Source of the DNA: Diphasiastrum complanatum
Lineage: Eukaryota > Streptophyta > Lycopodiopsida > Lycopodiales > Lycopodiaceae
Length of the DNA: 62,000 nt
Assembly: GCA_029204225.1 (NCBI GenBank)
Contig: CM055113.1
Span: 12,669,286 to 12,731,285, forward strand
Reading direction: 5' to 3'
Part shown: positions 1-11,427 of the stretch, piece after piece
Layout: each line of letters opens with the position of its first letter
Numbering within the stretch: the stretch's first letter is position 1
The notes under the pieces: generated by a model
The model's input: only the letters and a program-made list of their open reading frames with translations
The model's database searches: none
What the model was told of the DNA's origin: nothing
Position numbers and translations under genes: made by a program

Positions 1-229
1 TCCTTGATTTTCAAGTGTCTTGGAGCTTGTGGAGAGATTTGGCTCAAAATATATATGCACTTCATCTTTGGACAGAAGTAAGATCTAGATTCGAAGAAGA
101 GTTGATCTCACATAGTGGTTGCAAAATATCAAATTGGAACTGATTTGACATGACTTGTAGTTCCTATTTTAAAAGAGAAGAAAGACCTTTGTTTTCCTTT
201 TAGATCCACTACAACTCAATTTCTCAAGA

Positions 230-1260
230 GAGATGGCTACCGTCAATTTCCCTACTCTTGGAGCAAGGGTGAGAGACTGACCACACCTCCAATTATGCCA
301 TTTGAAAAGTGAGGTATGGACTCAATTTTGGTCCTCGCTAGATGTGATGGGTATTGTGCCTAAAATTGAGGAAGCCATGAATTCTCCAATAAGCACAAAT
401 GTACAAGAATAGGACAAGGATTTCCTCGCATTTCATCAAAATGAATGTATCTAATGAAGTGTGGAGGGCTCTTGCACCTCGGCCAAGGAGGCTTGGGACA
501 CCCTCAAATCCATGAGGCCAAGAATGCATCTAGATTGCTCACTCTTATGAATTAAATCTCTCAAAGCTACCAAAAGAGCGATGAAAGTGCCTCAAATTTT
601 GTCATCAGAGTGAAAAATCTTCATAGAGAGCTTTTTTGCATAGGAGACCATCTCAATCAAAGTGAGTTAGTGCAAGTAATCCTTAATGGATTGAGAGATG
701 AATTTGACAATATTGTTTAATCTTATGCAGTTCAAGAGGAGCTTACAAGCTTGGATGCACTAATAGGAGTTCTTATTGCTGAGGAGTGTAGGCAAGATAA
801 CAATATATTGAGGATAAACAAACTTTCATGGAAGATGGTGGAGCGGAAAAAGCACTCTTTAAAAAGGACAAGTCAAAGGGAGGAGAAAAGGACAACACAA
901 ACACTTCAAGAAGGACAAATACAAAGCCAAACATGGAGATGAGAACCATTCCTCTCAAGCTACAACATCTAGTGGGAAGAAGAAGAAGATAAAGTGCTTC
1001 TTTTGTGGCAAGGAAAGGCCACTATGCCTCAGAATTGCTTCACAAAAAAGAACCAATTCAAGCAAGCTAACCTTACTAATGAGAAAGAGAGTGAGGGTAA
1101 TGAGAGTAATAGGGAGGATTCCTTGATGATGTCAAGTTAAATAAACTTCTCTTTTCAAGAGTGAGAATTGTCGTGGATAGATAGTGGGGCTAGTTCCCAT
1201 ATGTCTAGTTCTAAAAATTCATTCACTATGGTTGCATTTTCAGATTCAAACTTTGCAAGT
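230..1260 (+). pseudogene. Ty1/copia gag-protease relic
   Basis: Broken copia Gag polyprotein fragment. Pieces are readable in all three forward frames: an ATG near 233, a Gag segment around 660-790 (the SYAVQEELTSLDAL type of sequence seen in UBN2-family copia Gag), a CCHC nucleocapsid knuckle at about 990-1050 (CFFCGK, with a single-base frameshift before GHYAS), and the start of the aspartic protease at about 1178 (IDSGASSHMS). Many stops and frameshifts make it non-functional. It ends just before the gypsy element inserted at 1374. Integrase, RT and RNase H are absent here. The family is secure; exact ends are not. Confidence 0.8.
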
Positions 1261-1373
1261 AAACAAAGTGGATAGGAATTCCACAAGTGCTTATTACCAT
1301 CTTTGTTGAAAGTACAATATAAAGGACCATAAATGAACCTACATAAGGCTCCCAGAGTGATTGATTGATTGAT

Positions 1374-2392
1374 TGTGGAGACTTATGATTTCACATTATC
1401 CGAGTTATGTCATATATTGTAAAAATTTTCAATTTCCATATACGTAAAATTGCTATAGTGCCTAAATACATGTAAAGGCCTATTCGCACTTTGTAAATTC
1501 ATATTTTAAGTAGAAGTTGCGATGGTCTAAGAGATGCAATAGAAGTCCAGAACCGACATTTAACGGTTTGTAAACAACATTGAGGCTGGTGATCGTTCCT
1601 ATAAGGTCGACAGTTTGTGCCATTGTACTGACACATTTCTACGCAGAGCTGAGTATCAATAGAGAGAAGAGCGAGTTCCTATAGCTTGAGCATTCTTTTC
1701 CTTCTGCTATCTTTCATAGAATTACTTTTTATCATATGTTGGAACACACTCTGTATGATCTGTGGATGATTGTGATACTGTTCTGTTTGCATCACACACA
1801 TTTCTTATATTATACTGAATTTCAGTTACTCTAACATGGTATTTTCAGGCGACACCAGCAAGTAACAATTCTGACTAATGAGTGCAAGGTATTAGCCGAA
1901 GCTGTTAAGCATCATTTCTTAGCAGACCTTCTTTCATTTCTGAATGAGCTATGTGTTCAGATAACATGATTGTTTGAGGCTCTCTTTTGATTGCTTTCTG
2001 CAATAAAGACTAATTCTCTGTGTTTGATTAAGAAGAATCCTTAGCCAATGTGATTCTGCTTACTAAATTTAATTGCTAGTTGTTGTCAGTTCTGACTGTT
2101 TCCTTGATGCCTGATGAGCCTGAAAGATAAAGTAATCCTTACATTTACAGACCTTGACCAAAACATTTCATCATTGGTGTTCGTGGATGCCAATTTACCC
2201 AAATATCTTTGGATAATCAGTTATGTCATTGTAGTATTCGTTGTGAATTTTATACATACCAGTCTGTTTACCATCATATATACATTTACCATGCAAAAGA
2301 TGAGATTATTCTCTCTCTTGGGGAACGATTAAACCTTTTATACTACATAATTCATCATTTTTTTGGAAATCTATAACGACTAGGCCACCACA
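1374..2392 (+). repeat. 5' LTR of gypsy element
   Basis: 1019-bp LTR that matches 9291-10279 along its length, with small differences. A roughly 22-bp segment containing TATGTGTTCAGATAAC near 1948 is present here and absent in the 3' LTR. Ends are TG...CA. Confidence 0.92.
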
Positions 2393-2395
2393 TAA

Positions 2396-2415
2396 TTTGG
2401 TGTCATTGCCGGGGA
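2396..2415 (+). promoter_or_regulatory. Primer-binding site of gypsy element
   Basis: TTTGGTGTCATTGCCGGGGA starts three bases after the 5' LTR, where minus-strand priming by a host tRNA occurs. It resembles the TTGGCGCCGTTGCCGGGGA type used by many plant gypsy elements. The same motif follows the second gypsy LTR near 39121. Confidence 0.75.
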
Positions 2416-2508
2416 GATGAATTTCACCTTTTGCAATTTTTTTGAGTGTATTACATCTATGAATCTTTCTCATGTGATGCATGCCAAGAACGTACTCTCA
2501 AACAACTA

Positions 2509-3035
2509 TTGAATAGAAGCGTTTAGAGCATGCACAACGTTTAGAAGCATATAGGAAGTCTAGAGATTTGTATTTGCAGAATTTGCAAAATTCACCAGTT
2601 AGAGCAAGATTAACACCTGAAGCGTTTAATGATCTTCTACACGCTACTACAACATTTGTAGATTCATTCGAGGAAAGATCTATTGAAATACCAAGTTCTA
2701 CAGATTCACGTAAATTAGATTTGTCTGATTCTACTTCCGAACCAAGTTTAGAATCTTTGTCTGAGCGAAGTTTAGATTCAAATCCTCCAAGTTCATCTAG
2801 TTCACCACCATCTATTAATATGGCTAATCCAGCGCCACCCACATCTACAAAAATCAGATACGATTTCTTTAAGGGATCATCTTTTGATATGCGGATAGTT
2901 ATTTGTCGCAATTTGAATCCATTACCATAGCAAATAAAGAGCATACGGAAGAGGATAAAGTTAGAATATGATATTGATATTAGTTCGGAAGCTAAGAAGC
3001 TTTTAGACGAAGAAACTAGACAGGTTAAGAAAGTG
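2509..3035 (+). pseudogene. Gypsy Gag relic (N-terminal part)
   Basis: Remnant of the structural Gag. An N-terminal helix-like segment (KRLEHAQRLEAYRKSRD) is followed by a Ser/Pro-rich acidic linker and then KIRYDFFKGSS. A one-base frameshift at about 2888 leads into DSYLSQFESITIANK, which matches the same block in the second gypsy Gag at 39186-40628 (KIKYDYFKGTS, DSYVSQFESIA). The rest of the capsid and the zinc knuckles are missing, and the sequence runs straight into protease. No usable Gag is encoded. Confidence 0.8.
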
Positions 3036-4190
3036 ACATTTTTAGATCCAGTTATAAGTAGCGAGATACCTAGAAATCTATCACCACTTAGAAACCGTTC
3101 TTATAATATTGTAGAAGACCTTGTTTCTAGAATGCCTAATATAACCTTTAAACAGTTATTAGACGATAACCAATATTATAAGAAAGAAATTAAGAAATTC
3201 TTGCAAAATAAAAAGAGAAGAAAAGCAAAGTTACCAGTAATCAACTTAGGATTAGTTAATTATAGTGATGAAGGCCAACCAGAGATTCAGATAGTAATTA
3301 ATGGCTGCGTCTTAGATAATGTACCCATAGATTCCGGATCTAGTGTAAATATAATGACTGAAGAAATGGCATATGAATTAGGCATTCATCATAGAATAGC
3401 ACCCACTTTAAGACATTTAAGATTAGCCGATGCAACTAGAAGATCACCAATAGGAGAACTATCTCAGGTCACAGTTTATATTGGAGACCATAAGTTTCTT
3501 ATGGATTTTATAATATTAAAAACTATGAGACAATCATCACATAAAGTGTTATTAGGACGACCATGGCTCTATTAGGCCGATGTTATAATCCACTGGAAGA
3601 AAAATGAGATTACCTTCAGAGACCAGATGAAGACACCGACAAGAAAAAGTCATAAAAGAATTTCCATATCATGGGAAAAAGATAAGTACGAAGGTGAGAC
3701 ACCTACATCTTCCTCGAGCTATACTTCGGAGGAAGAAGGTCTTCAGTCAGTAGGGACTGAGGAAGGAGAGAGGTTAGTCACACTAAGTATACCTGCATAT
3801 AGTAATAGAGTAGAATATGTAGATAGAGGAGATTGTGGAGTTCCCGAGATTAGTGCGATCATAGGAAATCAGACTATAGACTAATAGACTCAGGATCCAG
3901 TATCAATCTAGTAACGAAAATAATAGTTAAAGAATTAGGATTAGAGAACCGGATACAGCATATCACTTATCACGAAATCCATTTAGCGGACGCGACTAAA
4001 TGTATACTAGTAGGTGAGCTAAGAGGTATTAACATAATTATAGAGACAGAGTCATTTGTTATGAATTTCGTTGTCATAGATCCAATAGATACACCACCTT
4101 ATTTGATATTATTTGGAAGACCATGGTTATATCAAGCAGATGCTATTATAAATTCGTCTACCAAACAGATATTTTTTTCAGGCATTCTCA
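3033..4190 (+). pseudogene. Gypsy aspartic protease, two tandem retropepsin domains
   Basis: Two consecutive retropepsin-like domains. The first has the active site PIDSGSSVNIMTE at about 3330 and ends with LLGRPWLY at 3575. The second has LIDSGSSINLVTK at about 3884 (in another frame, after two stops), then HLADATKC, VGELRG and LFGRPWLYQADA ending near 4145. Each domain keeps the D-S-G triplet and the C-terminal G-R-P-W signature. They are divergent, not a recent tandem copy. A Ser/Thr/Glu-rich linker (3627-3880) separates them. The minus-strand relative at 15948-16558 shows only one such domain. Several in-frame stops are present. Confidence 0.8.
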
Positions 4191-4945
4191 CAGCCAGTCC
4201 AATAGGGGGTCACCTCTTGAGATGGGGTGAGCAGTTAGCTAGACCTACTGAATCATGGATCAATTTCATAGAATGCTATGAGATTGATGAGGAAGAAGAA
4301 ATACCGATAACATCCGAGTCAAGAGAAGTTCTGGGTGGAACCAGAGCAAGTTTGACCAAGGGGATGGTAGATAAAATAGATTATATAAAAATAAAAATTA
4401 ATAAAGGTAAGACTTTGAATCTATATAAACACCAATCAGACCAAGAACGTGAAGCATGTATATTGCTTCTTCAAAAATACCAAAACGTGTTTGCTTGGTC
4501 GATGGATGATTTAATAGGAATACCAGTTAAATGGGGCGAACATAGAATAGATCTCATTCAGGGAACAATACCTGTTAGACAGTGTCAATATAGATTGAAT
4601 CCAAAGTACTCCTTATTAGTAAAAGACGAATTAGATAGATGTCTTAGAGCGGGTATTATATATCCTGTTCTAAGCAGTGAGTGGGTATCACCAATAGTTA
4701 TAGTACCTAAGAAGAAGACGGGCAAGATTAGAGTTTGTCAGGATTTTAGGAAACTAAATGTTGCTACAACAAAGAATTATCATCCTCTGCCGTATATAGA
4801 TACCATTCTTGACCAAGTAGCTAGTCATGAACGTTATAGTTTTTAGATGGATTCTCAGGTTATAACCAAGTTTTTATAAAAGAGGAAGATAGATCCAAAA
4901 CAACTTTCACCACTGATTGGGGGACGTACGCATATACGCGAATTG
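4190..4945 (+). pseudogene. Gypsy reverse transcriptase, N-terminal half
   Basis: Continues the reading frame of the second protease. Recognisable blocks are NVFAWSMDDLIGIP, the HRIDL segment, QCQYRLNPKYS, SEWVSPIVIVPKK, KIRVCQDFRKLN and YHPLPYIDTILDQVA. A single-base frameshift near 4845 leads to DGFSGYNQV and TFTTDWGTYAY. The Y-x-D-D catalytic segment, the thumb, RNase H and the integrase HHCC finger are all absent. Sequence jumps at about 4940 directly into the integrase core, so an internal deletion has removed them. Confidence 0.9.
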
Positions 4946-5849
4946 CAACACATTGGCCACTTACTCCAATTATCCCCTTAGCACCTTTTGAGAAGTGGGG
5001 GATAGATTTTGTAGGACCTATCAAACCGACCACGCATAAAACTCGTCGTTGTTACATACTCGTTGCCACGAACTATGCTACCAAGATGGTAGAGGCCGAA
5101 GCCACAATTAAGAACGATGCTAAGACTGTAGCAAAGTTTTTATTCCAAAACATTATCACGCAATATGATTGTCCCTTAGAACTCGTTAGCGATAGGGGAA
5201 CCCATTTTCTTAATCAGACCATTGAAGCCATGTTGTCATATTTTCTATTACACATCGCCAAACCACTCCATATAATCCAAAAGCAAATGGGCTTACAGAA
5301 CGGGCAAATGGAATTCTATGTAAAATTTTGAATAAAGTAACGGAAACACATTCTTTTGATTGGGATCAGAAGTTACCATCTGTCTTATGGGCATATAGAA
5401 CTGCTAAAAAGATTACAACTAGGCAGACTCCATACTATCTTGTGTATGGAATGCATCCCATACTACCGATAGAATTCGAAGTTCTGACGTTTCGCATTAG
5501 TAATGAAGAGCGAATGGATGAACACGATAGTCTCCGGGAGCGGATGATTTCTTTGACGCAACTGGAAGAGGATCGTCGTCTTTCATTAATCGAGACTGAA
5601 GAAGTTCAAAGTAAAAGAAAAGAAATTTTTGACCAATCCATTAAGAAAATAAAAATTAAACAAGGGGACTATGTGCTTCTATATGATAACAGACACGTGT
5701 TGTATCCTGGAAAATTACATACCAGATGGATGGGACCGTATAAAGTTATAGAAGTTTTTAATAATGGATCACTTCAGTTAGCTGATCTCCAAGGAGATTT
5801 ACTTGACACTCGAGTAAATGGTTCAAGGGTGAAACGCTACTATGACTAA
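4946..5849 (+). pseudogene. Gypsy integrase core and C-terminal domain
   Basis: DDE integrase of the Ty3 type. The core starts at FEKWGIDFVGP (first Asp), continues to LVSDRGTHF (second Asp) and GLTERANG (Glu), the last needing a frameshift near 5290. The C-terminal half (5328-5849) is open: LPSVLWAYRTA, TPYYLVYGMHP, then a basic stretch and GPYKVIEVFNNGSLQLADLQG, the usual SH3-like tail that precedes the polyprotein stop. The N-terminal zinc-binding domain is lost in the RT-integrase deletion. Confidence 0.9.
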
Positions 5850-6423
5850 TGTCCGATACATCAGTTTTTGAAGGCCGTCGTTTTTTGTCCAATTATTATT
5901 ATTTTATTTTTTTATCTTTGTTATTTTATTTTATTTTTACTGAAGTTTACATTTTTTGAGAAAATGCCGAAGCATGTTACAATTGTTTGTATTGCGAAAA
6001 AGTCGAGACCTTCGCTACATTTATATTTTGCGAAAAACCCGACACTATATTGGAATATGGTGTATTTAGTGAGTTCACCAATACGGAAATTGCGACTCTT
6101 ACCTTCGCATTTACCTTTTGACACCTTCGCATTTTAACGAAGGAAGAAATAAGCTTACCAAGCGAAGCATTCCTGCATTTTGTTTATTTATTTATTTTTG
6201 TTTTTTGGACTAGACACTTTATTATTTAGTATGTACCTTCAAAATGAAGGACACGCTTCCATTTAGTAGTAGTCCAATCCGCCGAAATATCATTAATACG
6301 TCCAAAACCTCAAACACTTCAATTGTTGTCGCTACCATTTTCCATCACTCTTGCTCTCTGAAATTGCGAATTGTTGTGATCAAGCTCTTGTCTGCCATCG
6401 CTCGTTTACATTTGCAAGCACTA

Positions 6424-8231
6424 TGGCGATCGTATTCAAGACACACCCAAAGCCAGTGTTACCAATCTTACAACCACTAGCTATCCGCACACGAATTGAA
6501 GGTCTTCTTCAATTCAATCCATCAGTTATTCTTACTGATTTTTGTTATGAGCTGATCTGCAACTTGGGCGAATCAGAGGAAGGACATATTCTCACAACTG
6601 TCCACAATCAAGAGATTATAATCACAGAGGGATTTTACTGTCGTGCCTTAGGATTGCCTATGGACGGCAGTATGCCAGTTACCAAACCAGATTTCATTGT
6701 GGAGAGCGGAGTTTTCCAAGAAGGAGCTTATCTTGAGAAACGGGGATACAAACTCTCTTACAGAGACCCCAATCTCAAGAGCTTCGTTCAATTTACTCTT
6801 GCTTCTATCTTTCTACCGGAACAAGAGTACACAATTTCAAATACCAATATGGGATACCTGCTGAGAGCCTTAAATGGAGAGCAGATTGCCTTTGGACAGA
6901 CTGCTTTTAAGCAATTTTGTAAATTAATAAAAGTAAATTAGTTCTCTAGACTGGGTCAGCAGATGGGCATCTTATGCATGCATGCAGGTGTGCTGACAGT
7001 GCAGGAGGATATCAGGATTGCACCAGTATTACCAGGGCTAGCGCCATCAATTGAGACAAAATCCCAAATGCAGACATCAAAGGCAACCACTGCAGCAGCC
7101 ACAACATCATCATCAAGTCAAGGGAGCTCTGTGAGGATGTCTTCGCCATCGTCCCAGTATACACCATTGACCAACCCAAAAGGAAATAAGGACGTGGAAG
7201 AAGAGGCAGAGAACATTGCTGAACAAGAGCAAAATCAGGCTGAAATACCACAAAAACCAGAACCACAAGGAGCAGAGCAGCTTTCTGAGGACCAGCAGGG
7301 CAGTGAAAGCGACGTCGAGGAACCAATCCTCGACACCGAGTTATATCAACAGGTTTTTGGAACACTACTTCCAGATACTCGGGCAGCTATATAGCACCTT
7401 GCCAGCTTGGAAAAGGTATTCAGAAAGCTGGGGTCCAAGTATGAAAGAGTCCGAACAGACCTCATGCAAACAGATGCAGAGTTGAGCGAAACTAAGGCTC
7501 AGCTGGCCTATAGAAATGAGGAGTTCAAAGCAGCCATTGCAGAGCTGAGCAGGAAAGAGACAAAGCTAGAAGAAGCAAAAGGAAGGCAGGATGCCACACT
7601 TGAAGTGTTGGAAGAGATGCAGGAGCAGTCCAACGCTTTTGAAAATGAGAACATCCTTCTCAAACAACAACTTCAGACCCTGCAGGAAGAAAGACAAGCA
7701 TGAGCCACTCTTCAAAGTAGCAATGCAAAACTGAGCAATGAACTCAGTACTGCTCAGGAGCCAATTGCCCAACTGCAAAATTTTGTAGAGATGCTAAAGA
7801 AAGACAATTAGATATACAAAAAACAGGCTGAAGAGGCAATACTCTGGCGAATTAGCGTCGAAGCCACACTCAGTGCCTGTGTATCTCATGGCAGGTATCG
7901 AATTAATCCAGTAGCATGGAAGGGAATCCAGGAGTGGATGATCCAGACCTTCCAGATGCAATATCTGTAGCCGCAGATGATTGCCTATGAGAAGCTGGAG
8001 AAAGAACTAGAAGAGGCCAGATTCCAATCAGGCCAAATGCAGATCTCTGATGCGGAAGAACCTGGACAAGGACAAGATCAAGAGACGCAAACAGATGAGC
8101 CAGCATCAGCAATGTTAGAAAAGGCCATCCAGATATCAGCTACAGCCAAGTCCAGAAAAATCAAGAAACACAGACTGAAATCATGGAGGCTGCAGAGGTA
8201 CAAGCTGCTGAAGACCAACCTGGGGCGTTAA
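6424..8231 (+). pseudogene. Gypsy extra ORF, N-terminal globular domain plus coiled coil
   Basis: Lies in sense between integrase and the 3' LTR. It starts at ATG 6424 (MAIVFKTHPKP) after a 570-bp AT-rich spacer. The first ~170 residues form a compact domain with NPSVILTDFCYELI and YCRALGLPMDG; the same block occurs on the minus strand at 13970-14398 (DPSVILLEISTEF, FSQALGLPTDG). A Ser/Thr/Gln/Glu-rich linker follows (6963-7394), then a long heptad-rich coiled coil (7407-8230; LEKVFRKLGSKYERV and LKQQLQTLQEE). Stops at 6939, 7392 and 7701 break the frame. The function is unknown; a structural or movement-related role would be speculation. Confidence 0.7.
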
Positions 8232-9247
8232 GCGTCATTCCATACCAAGCCCAAGCGTCACCAAGTGCAGTAGTTACGAAGAAAAACAAGATTGTCTACT
8301 CACTACTAAGGTTAGAATTTCAGACATTTTATCAGGAACTAGCATTTTTTATTCCACCTTTTTGTAGTCCAGAACTCCAATGGAGGATGGATTACCTTTT
8401 TTTACCTAAACTTTTTGGTTACACAAAGGAACAATGGGAAAACCCTTGGACCTTTTCTAACATAAATACTTTATGGTCTAGACTAATTGTACATCAAAAA
8501 GGAATCCTCGCCCTTGCCATTGTTCAGAACAAGGTCAATGTGCAAACTAACTATATTCATGTGATCGCAGGATCCTTGTATATATACATCTTAGAATACC
8601 TAAGGACATTTGAGAATAATATTTTTCCAGCATTGGATGAGTACCTAAATAAGTTACAATCAATTAACATTTTTGATGTGAAAGAAGTTGTTACTAACTC
8701 TAAATCTGTTTCTTCTCGAGTTAATCACCAATTACTATTCCCTGATCTGTAGGAAATCTACATAGATTGGGAAGCTAACTACTCTCGTTATTTGGAGGAA
8801 GTAAAAACAAATAATATACTTTGCTCCACTAACCCAATAACTAGACCATACTACATTTACAGCCATGTAAATATTGCTTCGCTCATTTCTTATGCCCTCC
8901 TATCTGTTCAACAACTGTATATTAAAGCAAAATTTTCCGAATATACATATGCTGCCCTTTCACTAACTGTCCCTTCTGTCGAGATGTCTGAAATCCTGAT
9001 TGAGGATAGTTCGTATACACATCTTGTAAATAATACATTAATTGGTAACCCCCTTGCACCAATTGGCAATCAAGGAATGGGTGGTTATCCAAATTTATCA
9101 TTTCAAGAAGACTATAACCAGAAGAATAACTATTTCTTGGCAACAAAAGGGCTGACATTGGAGCAAGAAAACGAAGAGAATGAAGCCCAAGCCAAGGCAA
9201 TTTTCCACAGCAAGCCAGCTAGTCGAAAGCGACAAAGAAGGATGTAA
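8183..9247 (+). pseudogene. Gypsy extra ORF, C-terminal globular domain
   Basis: Third part of the extra ORF. It starts in a different frame (8183) after the coiled coil and contains PELQWRMDYLFLPKLFGY, EQWENPW and a run of alternating hydrophobic segments. It ends at 9247 with a basic tail (KPASRKRQRRM). A minus-strand counterpart at about 12400-12700 reads VELQWHVHYLMLPSIVGM and EDWQTEW, so this domain is also shared by both elements. One in-frame stop lies at 8750. No family is recognised. Confidence 0.6.
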
Positions 9248-9277
9248 ATCAGATTGTTGGCAAGCCGCTGCACAGTT

Positions 9278-9287
9278 GAGGAAGGGG
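9278..9287 (+). promoter_or_regulatory. Polypurine tract
   Basis: GAGGAAGGGG, three bases upstream of the 3' LTR, in the position where plus-strand synthesis of an LTR retrotransposon is primed. Confidence 0.8.
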
Positions 9288-9290
9288 ATA

Positions 9291-10279
9291 TGTGTAGACT
9301 TATGATTTCACATTATCCGAGTTATGTCATATATTGTAAAATTTTCAATTTCCATATACGTAAAATGTGCTATAGTGTCTAAATACATGTAAAGGCCTAT
9401 TTCGCACTTTTTAAATTCATATTTTAAGTAGAAGTTGCGACGTTCTAAAGAGACGCAATAGAAGTCCAGAACCGACATTTAACGGTTCATAAACGACATT
9501 GAGGCCGATGATCGTTCCTATAAGGTCGACACTTCGTGCCATTGTACTGACGCATTTCTACGTAGAGCTGATATCAATAGAGAGAAGAGCGAGTTCTTAT
9601 AGCTTGAGCATTCTTTTCCTTATGCTATCTTTCACAGAATTACTTCTTATCATATGTGCGAACACACTCTGTATGATCTGTGGATGATTGTGATACTGTT
9701 CTGTTTGCGTCACACACATTTCTTATATTATACTGAATTTCAGTTACTCTAACATGGATTTTCAGGCGACACCAGCAAGTAGCAATTCTGACTAATGTGT
9801 GCAGGGTATTAGCCGAAGTTGTTAAGCATCATTTCTTAGCATACCTTCTTTCATTTCTGAATGAGGCTCTGTTTTGCTTGTTTTCTGCGATAAAGACTAA
9901 TTCTCTGTGTTTGATTAAGAAGAATCCTTAGCTAATGTGATTCTGCTTACTGAATCTAATTGCTAGTTGATGTCAGTTCTGACTGTTTCCTTGATGCCTG
10001 ACGAGCCTGAAAGATAAAGTAATCCTTACATTTACAGACCTTGACCAAAACATTTCATCATTGGTGTTCCTAGATGCCAATTTACCCAAATATCTTTGGA
10101 TAACCAGTTATGTCACTATAGTATTCATTGTGAATTTTATACATACCAGTCCGTTTACCATCATATATACATTTACCATGCAAAAGATGAGATTATTCTC
10201 TCTCTTGGGGAACGGTCAAACCTTTTATACTACATAATTCATCATTTTTTTGGAAATCTATAATGACTAGGCCACCACA
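9291..10279 (+). repeat. 3' LTR of gypsy element
   Basis: 989 bp, the partner of 1374-2392. Ends in CCACCACA and is followed by the TSD copy TTGAT. Confidence 0.92.
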
Positions 10280-10893
10280 TTGATACACCTATCTATTACA
10301 AAACTAGTCACAAGATCTTGATCTAGAAAAGCAATATTGGATCCCACAATCAAGAGCAATCAAAACCATTGATTAAACATGGAATTCTGACCCCAAACGT
10401 GTGTGGTACGGACTCAGTACAGCCTATTATCAAATATTAAGTGGAATCAAGTTTAGATACCAAAGCATTCACAACTCAAGACGAATGTGTAGAAAACTCA
10501 AGATTCCCAATTTTCTCCAAAAATTCTAACTCCTCACTATGGAATGATGGATTGTATGTACAATAAGCTCTTCTCCACCTCAAGTTAGGTGAAAATCCAT
10601 CATGTAATCTGTCAATCTTACCAAACCCTAGAGTTTTGCCAAGTTGGTGGCTAGGTTGGTTATCCACCTCCATGATTCAAGGAATTTGGCCTATAATTTA
10701 GGAATTATGACCAAACAAGCCTAACTAACCCTATGAATGAGATATAAACTACTTTTAACTCACCTCACATGTGCCAACAAGGATTCACACGTGTGAGACC
10801 CACCTATGTATAATTTGCATGGTTTTAATCAAGCTAGATCTGCCAATTTTTAATCAAGCTAGATTGCCAATTTTTTTACAATTTCTCACAATC

Positions 10894-11060
10894 TTTATTG
10901 GAGACAATCTTGTATCTTGGTTGTCCAAGAAACAAGATACAATCTCATTATCATCATGTGAAGCCAAGTACAAGGCCCTTACAACAACCACTAAGGAGAT
11001 ATTATGGATCAAGAGACTACTCATGGAGCTAAAGTACATCAAAGGTACAGTTAGTACCTG
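10894..11060 (+). pseudogene. Copia RNase H fragment
   Basis: Reads WLSKKQDTISLSSCEAKY and EILWIKRLLMEL, the conserved C-terminal RNase H segment of Ty1/copia Pol. It is short and isolated. The preceding 10284-10890 holds no coding signal I can read, but contains palindromic ACACGTGTG-type motifs (10784-10797) like those in nearby copia LTRs. Confidence 0.8.
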
Positions 11061-11214
11061 CAAGTTCTATTATTTTTAGTTGTGGGAGACGCGAGGGGGT
11101 GGGGATAATACCTCCCCATGATTGTGGTAGTCTATGGAGCCGCTTGCGCCTCTCCTCGGAGCTTTAAAGGGGGGAAAAGGTGTGGGTTGTGGCGGCGCCT
11201 GTGTGGGTGAGGTT

Positions 11215-11425
11215 GGTGATGAGAGTCGTATTACTGTCTCAGTCGCGAAAGAGTCTCTAGACAATCACGAAAGCGAAGCAAATGATTCAATGCGACTCGG
11301 ATGGTGTTCAAATGTGATCGTTGGACACTGCCAACTGAATCAATCCTACAGTCTTCCAGAATGTAGTCAAGCATTGTTGATCTATGTTCTTAAATTAATG
11401 TAGCATTCAACAAAGTTTCAACCAA
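11215..11425 (+). repeat. Inverted repeat arm (left)
   Basis: About 200 bp that matches the reverse complement of 16635-16835 with clear divergence. Shared landmarks are GACTCGGATGG/GATTCGGATGG, CCAGAATGTAG and TTAATGTAGCATTCAACA. The arms enclose 5.2 kb of unrelated nested retroelement pieces. They may be two relics of one repeat family rather than termini of a single element. Confidence 0.6.
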
Positions 11426-11427
11426 GG

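Larger units (their letters stand above)
1374..10279 (+). mobile_element. Ty3/gypsy LTR retrotransposon, structurally bounded, internally deleted
   Basis: An 8.9-kb element bounded by two LTRs that begin TGTG-GAGACTTATG (TGTGTAGACTTATG in the 3' copy) and end GGCCACCACA. A 5-bp target-site duplication TTGAT lies at 1369-1373 and 10280-10284. A primer-binding site follows the 5' LTR and a purine tract precedes the 3' LTR. Internal order is Gag, protease (twice), RT, integrase, then a 2.8-kb extra ORF. About half of Gag, the 3' half of RT, RNase H and the integrase zinc finger are deleted, so the copy is non-autonomous. Gene order RT before integrase is the Ty3 order; the extra downstream ORF recalls Tat/Ogre-type and other plant gypsy lineages, but I cannot assign the lineage. 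Confidence 0.93.

Noticed and set aside
1374-10279. The gypsy extra ORF as an envelope gene
   Set aside because: No signal peptide, no clear transmembrane anchor and a long central coiled coil with a Glu/Gln-rich linker; nothing supports an envelope.
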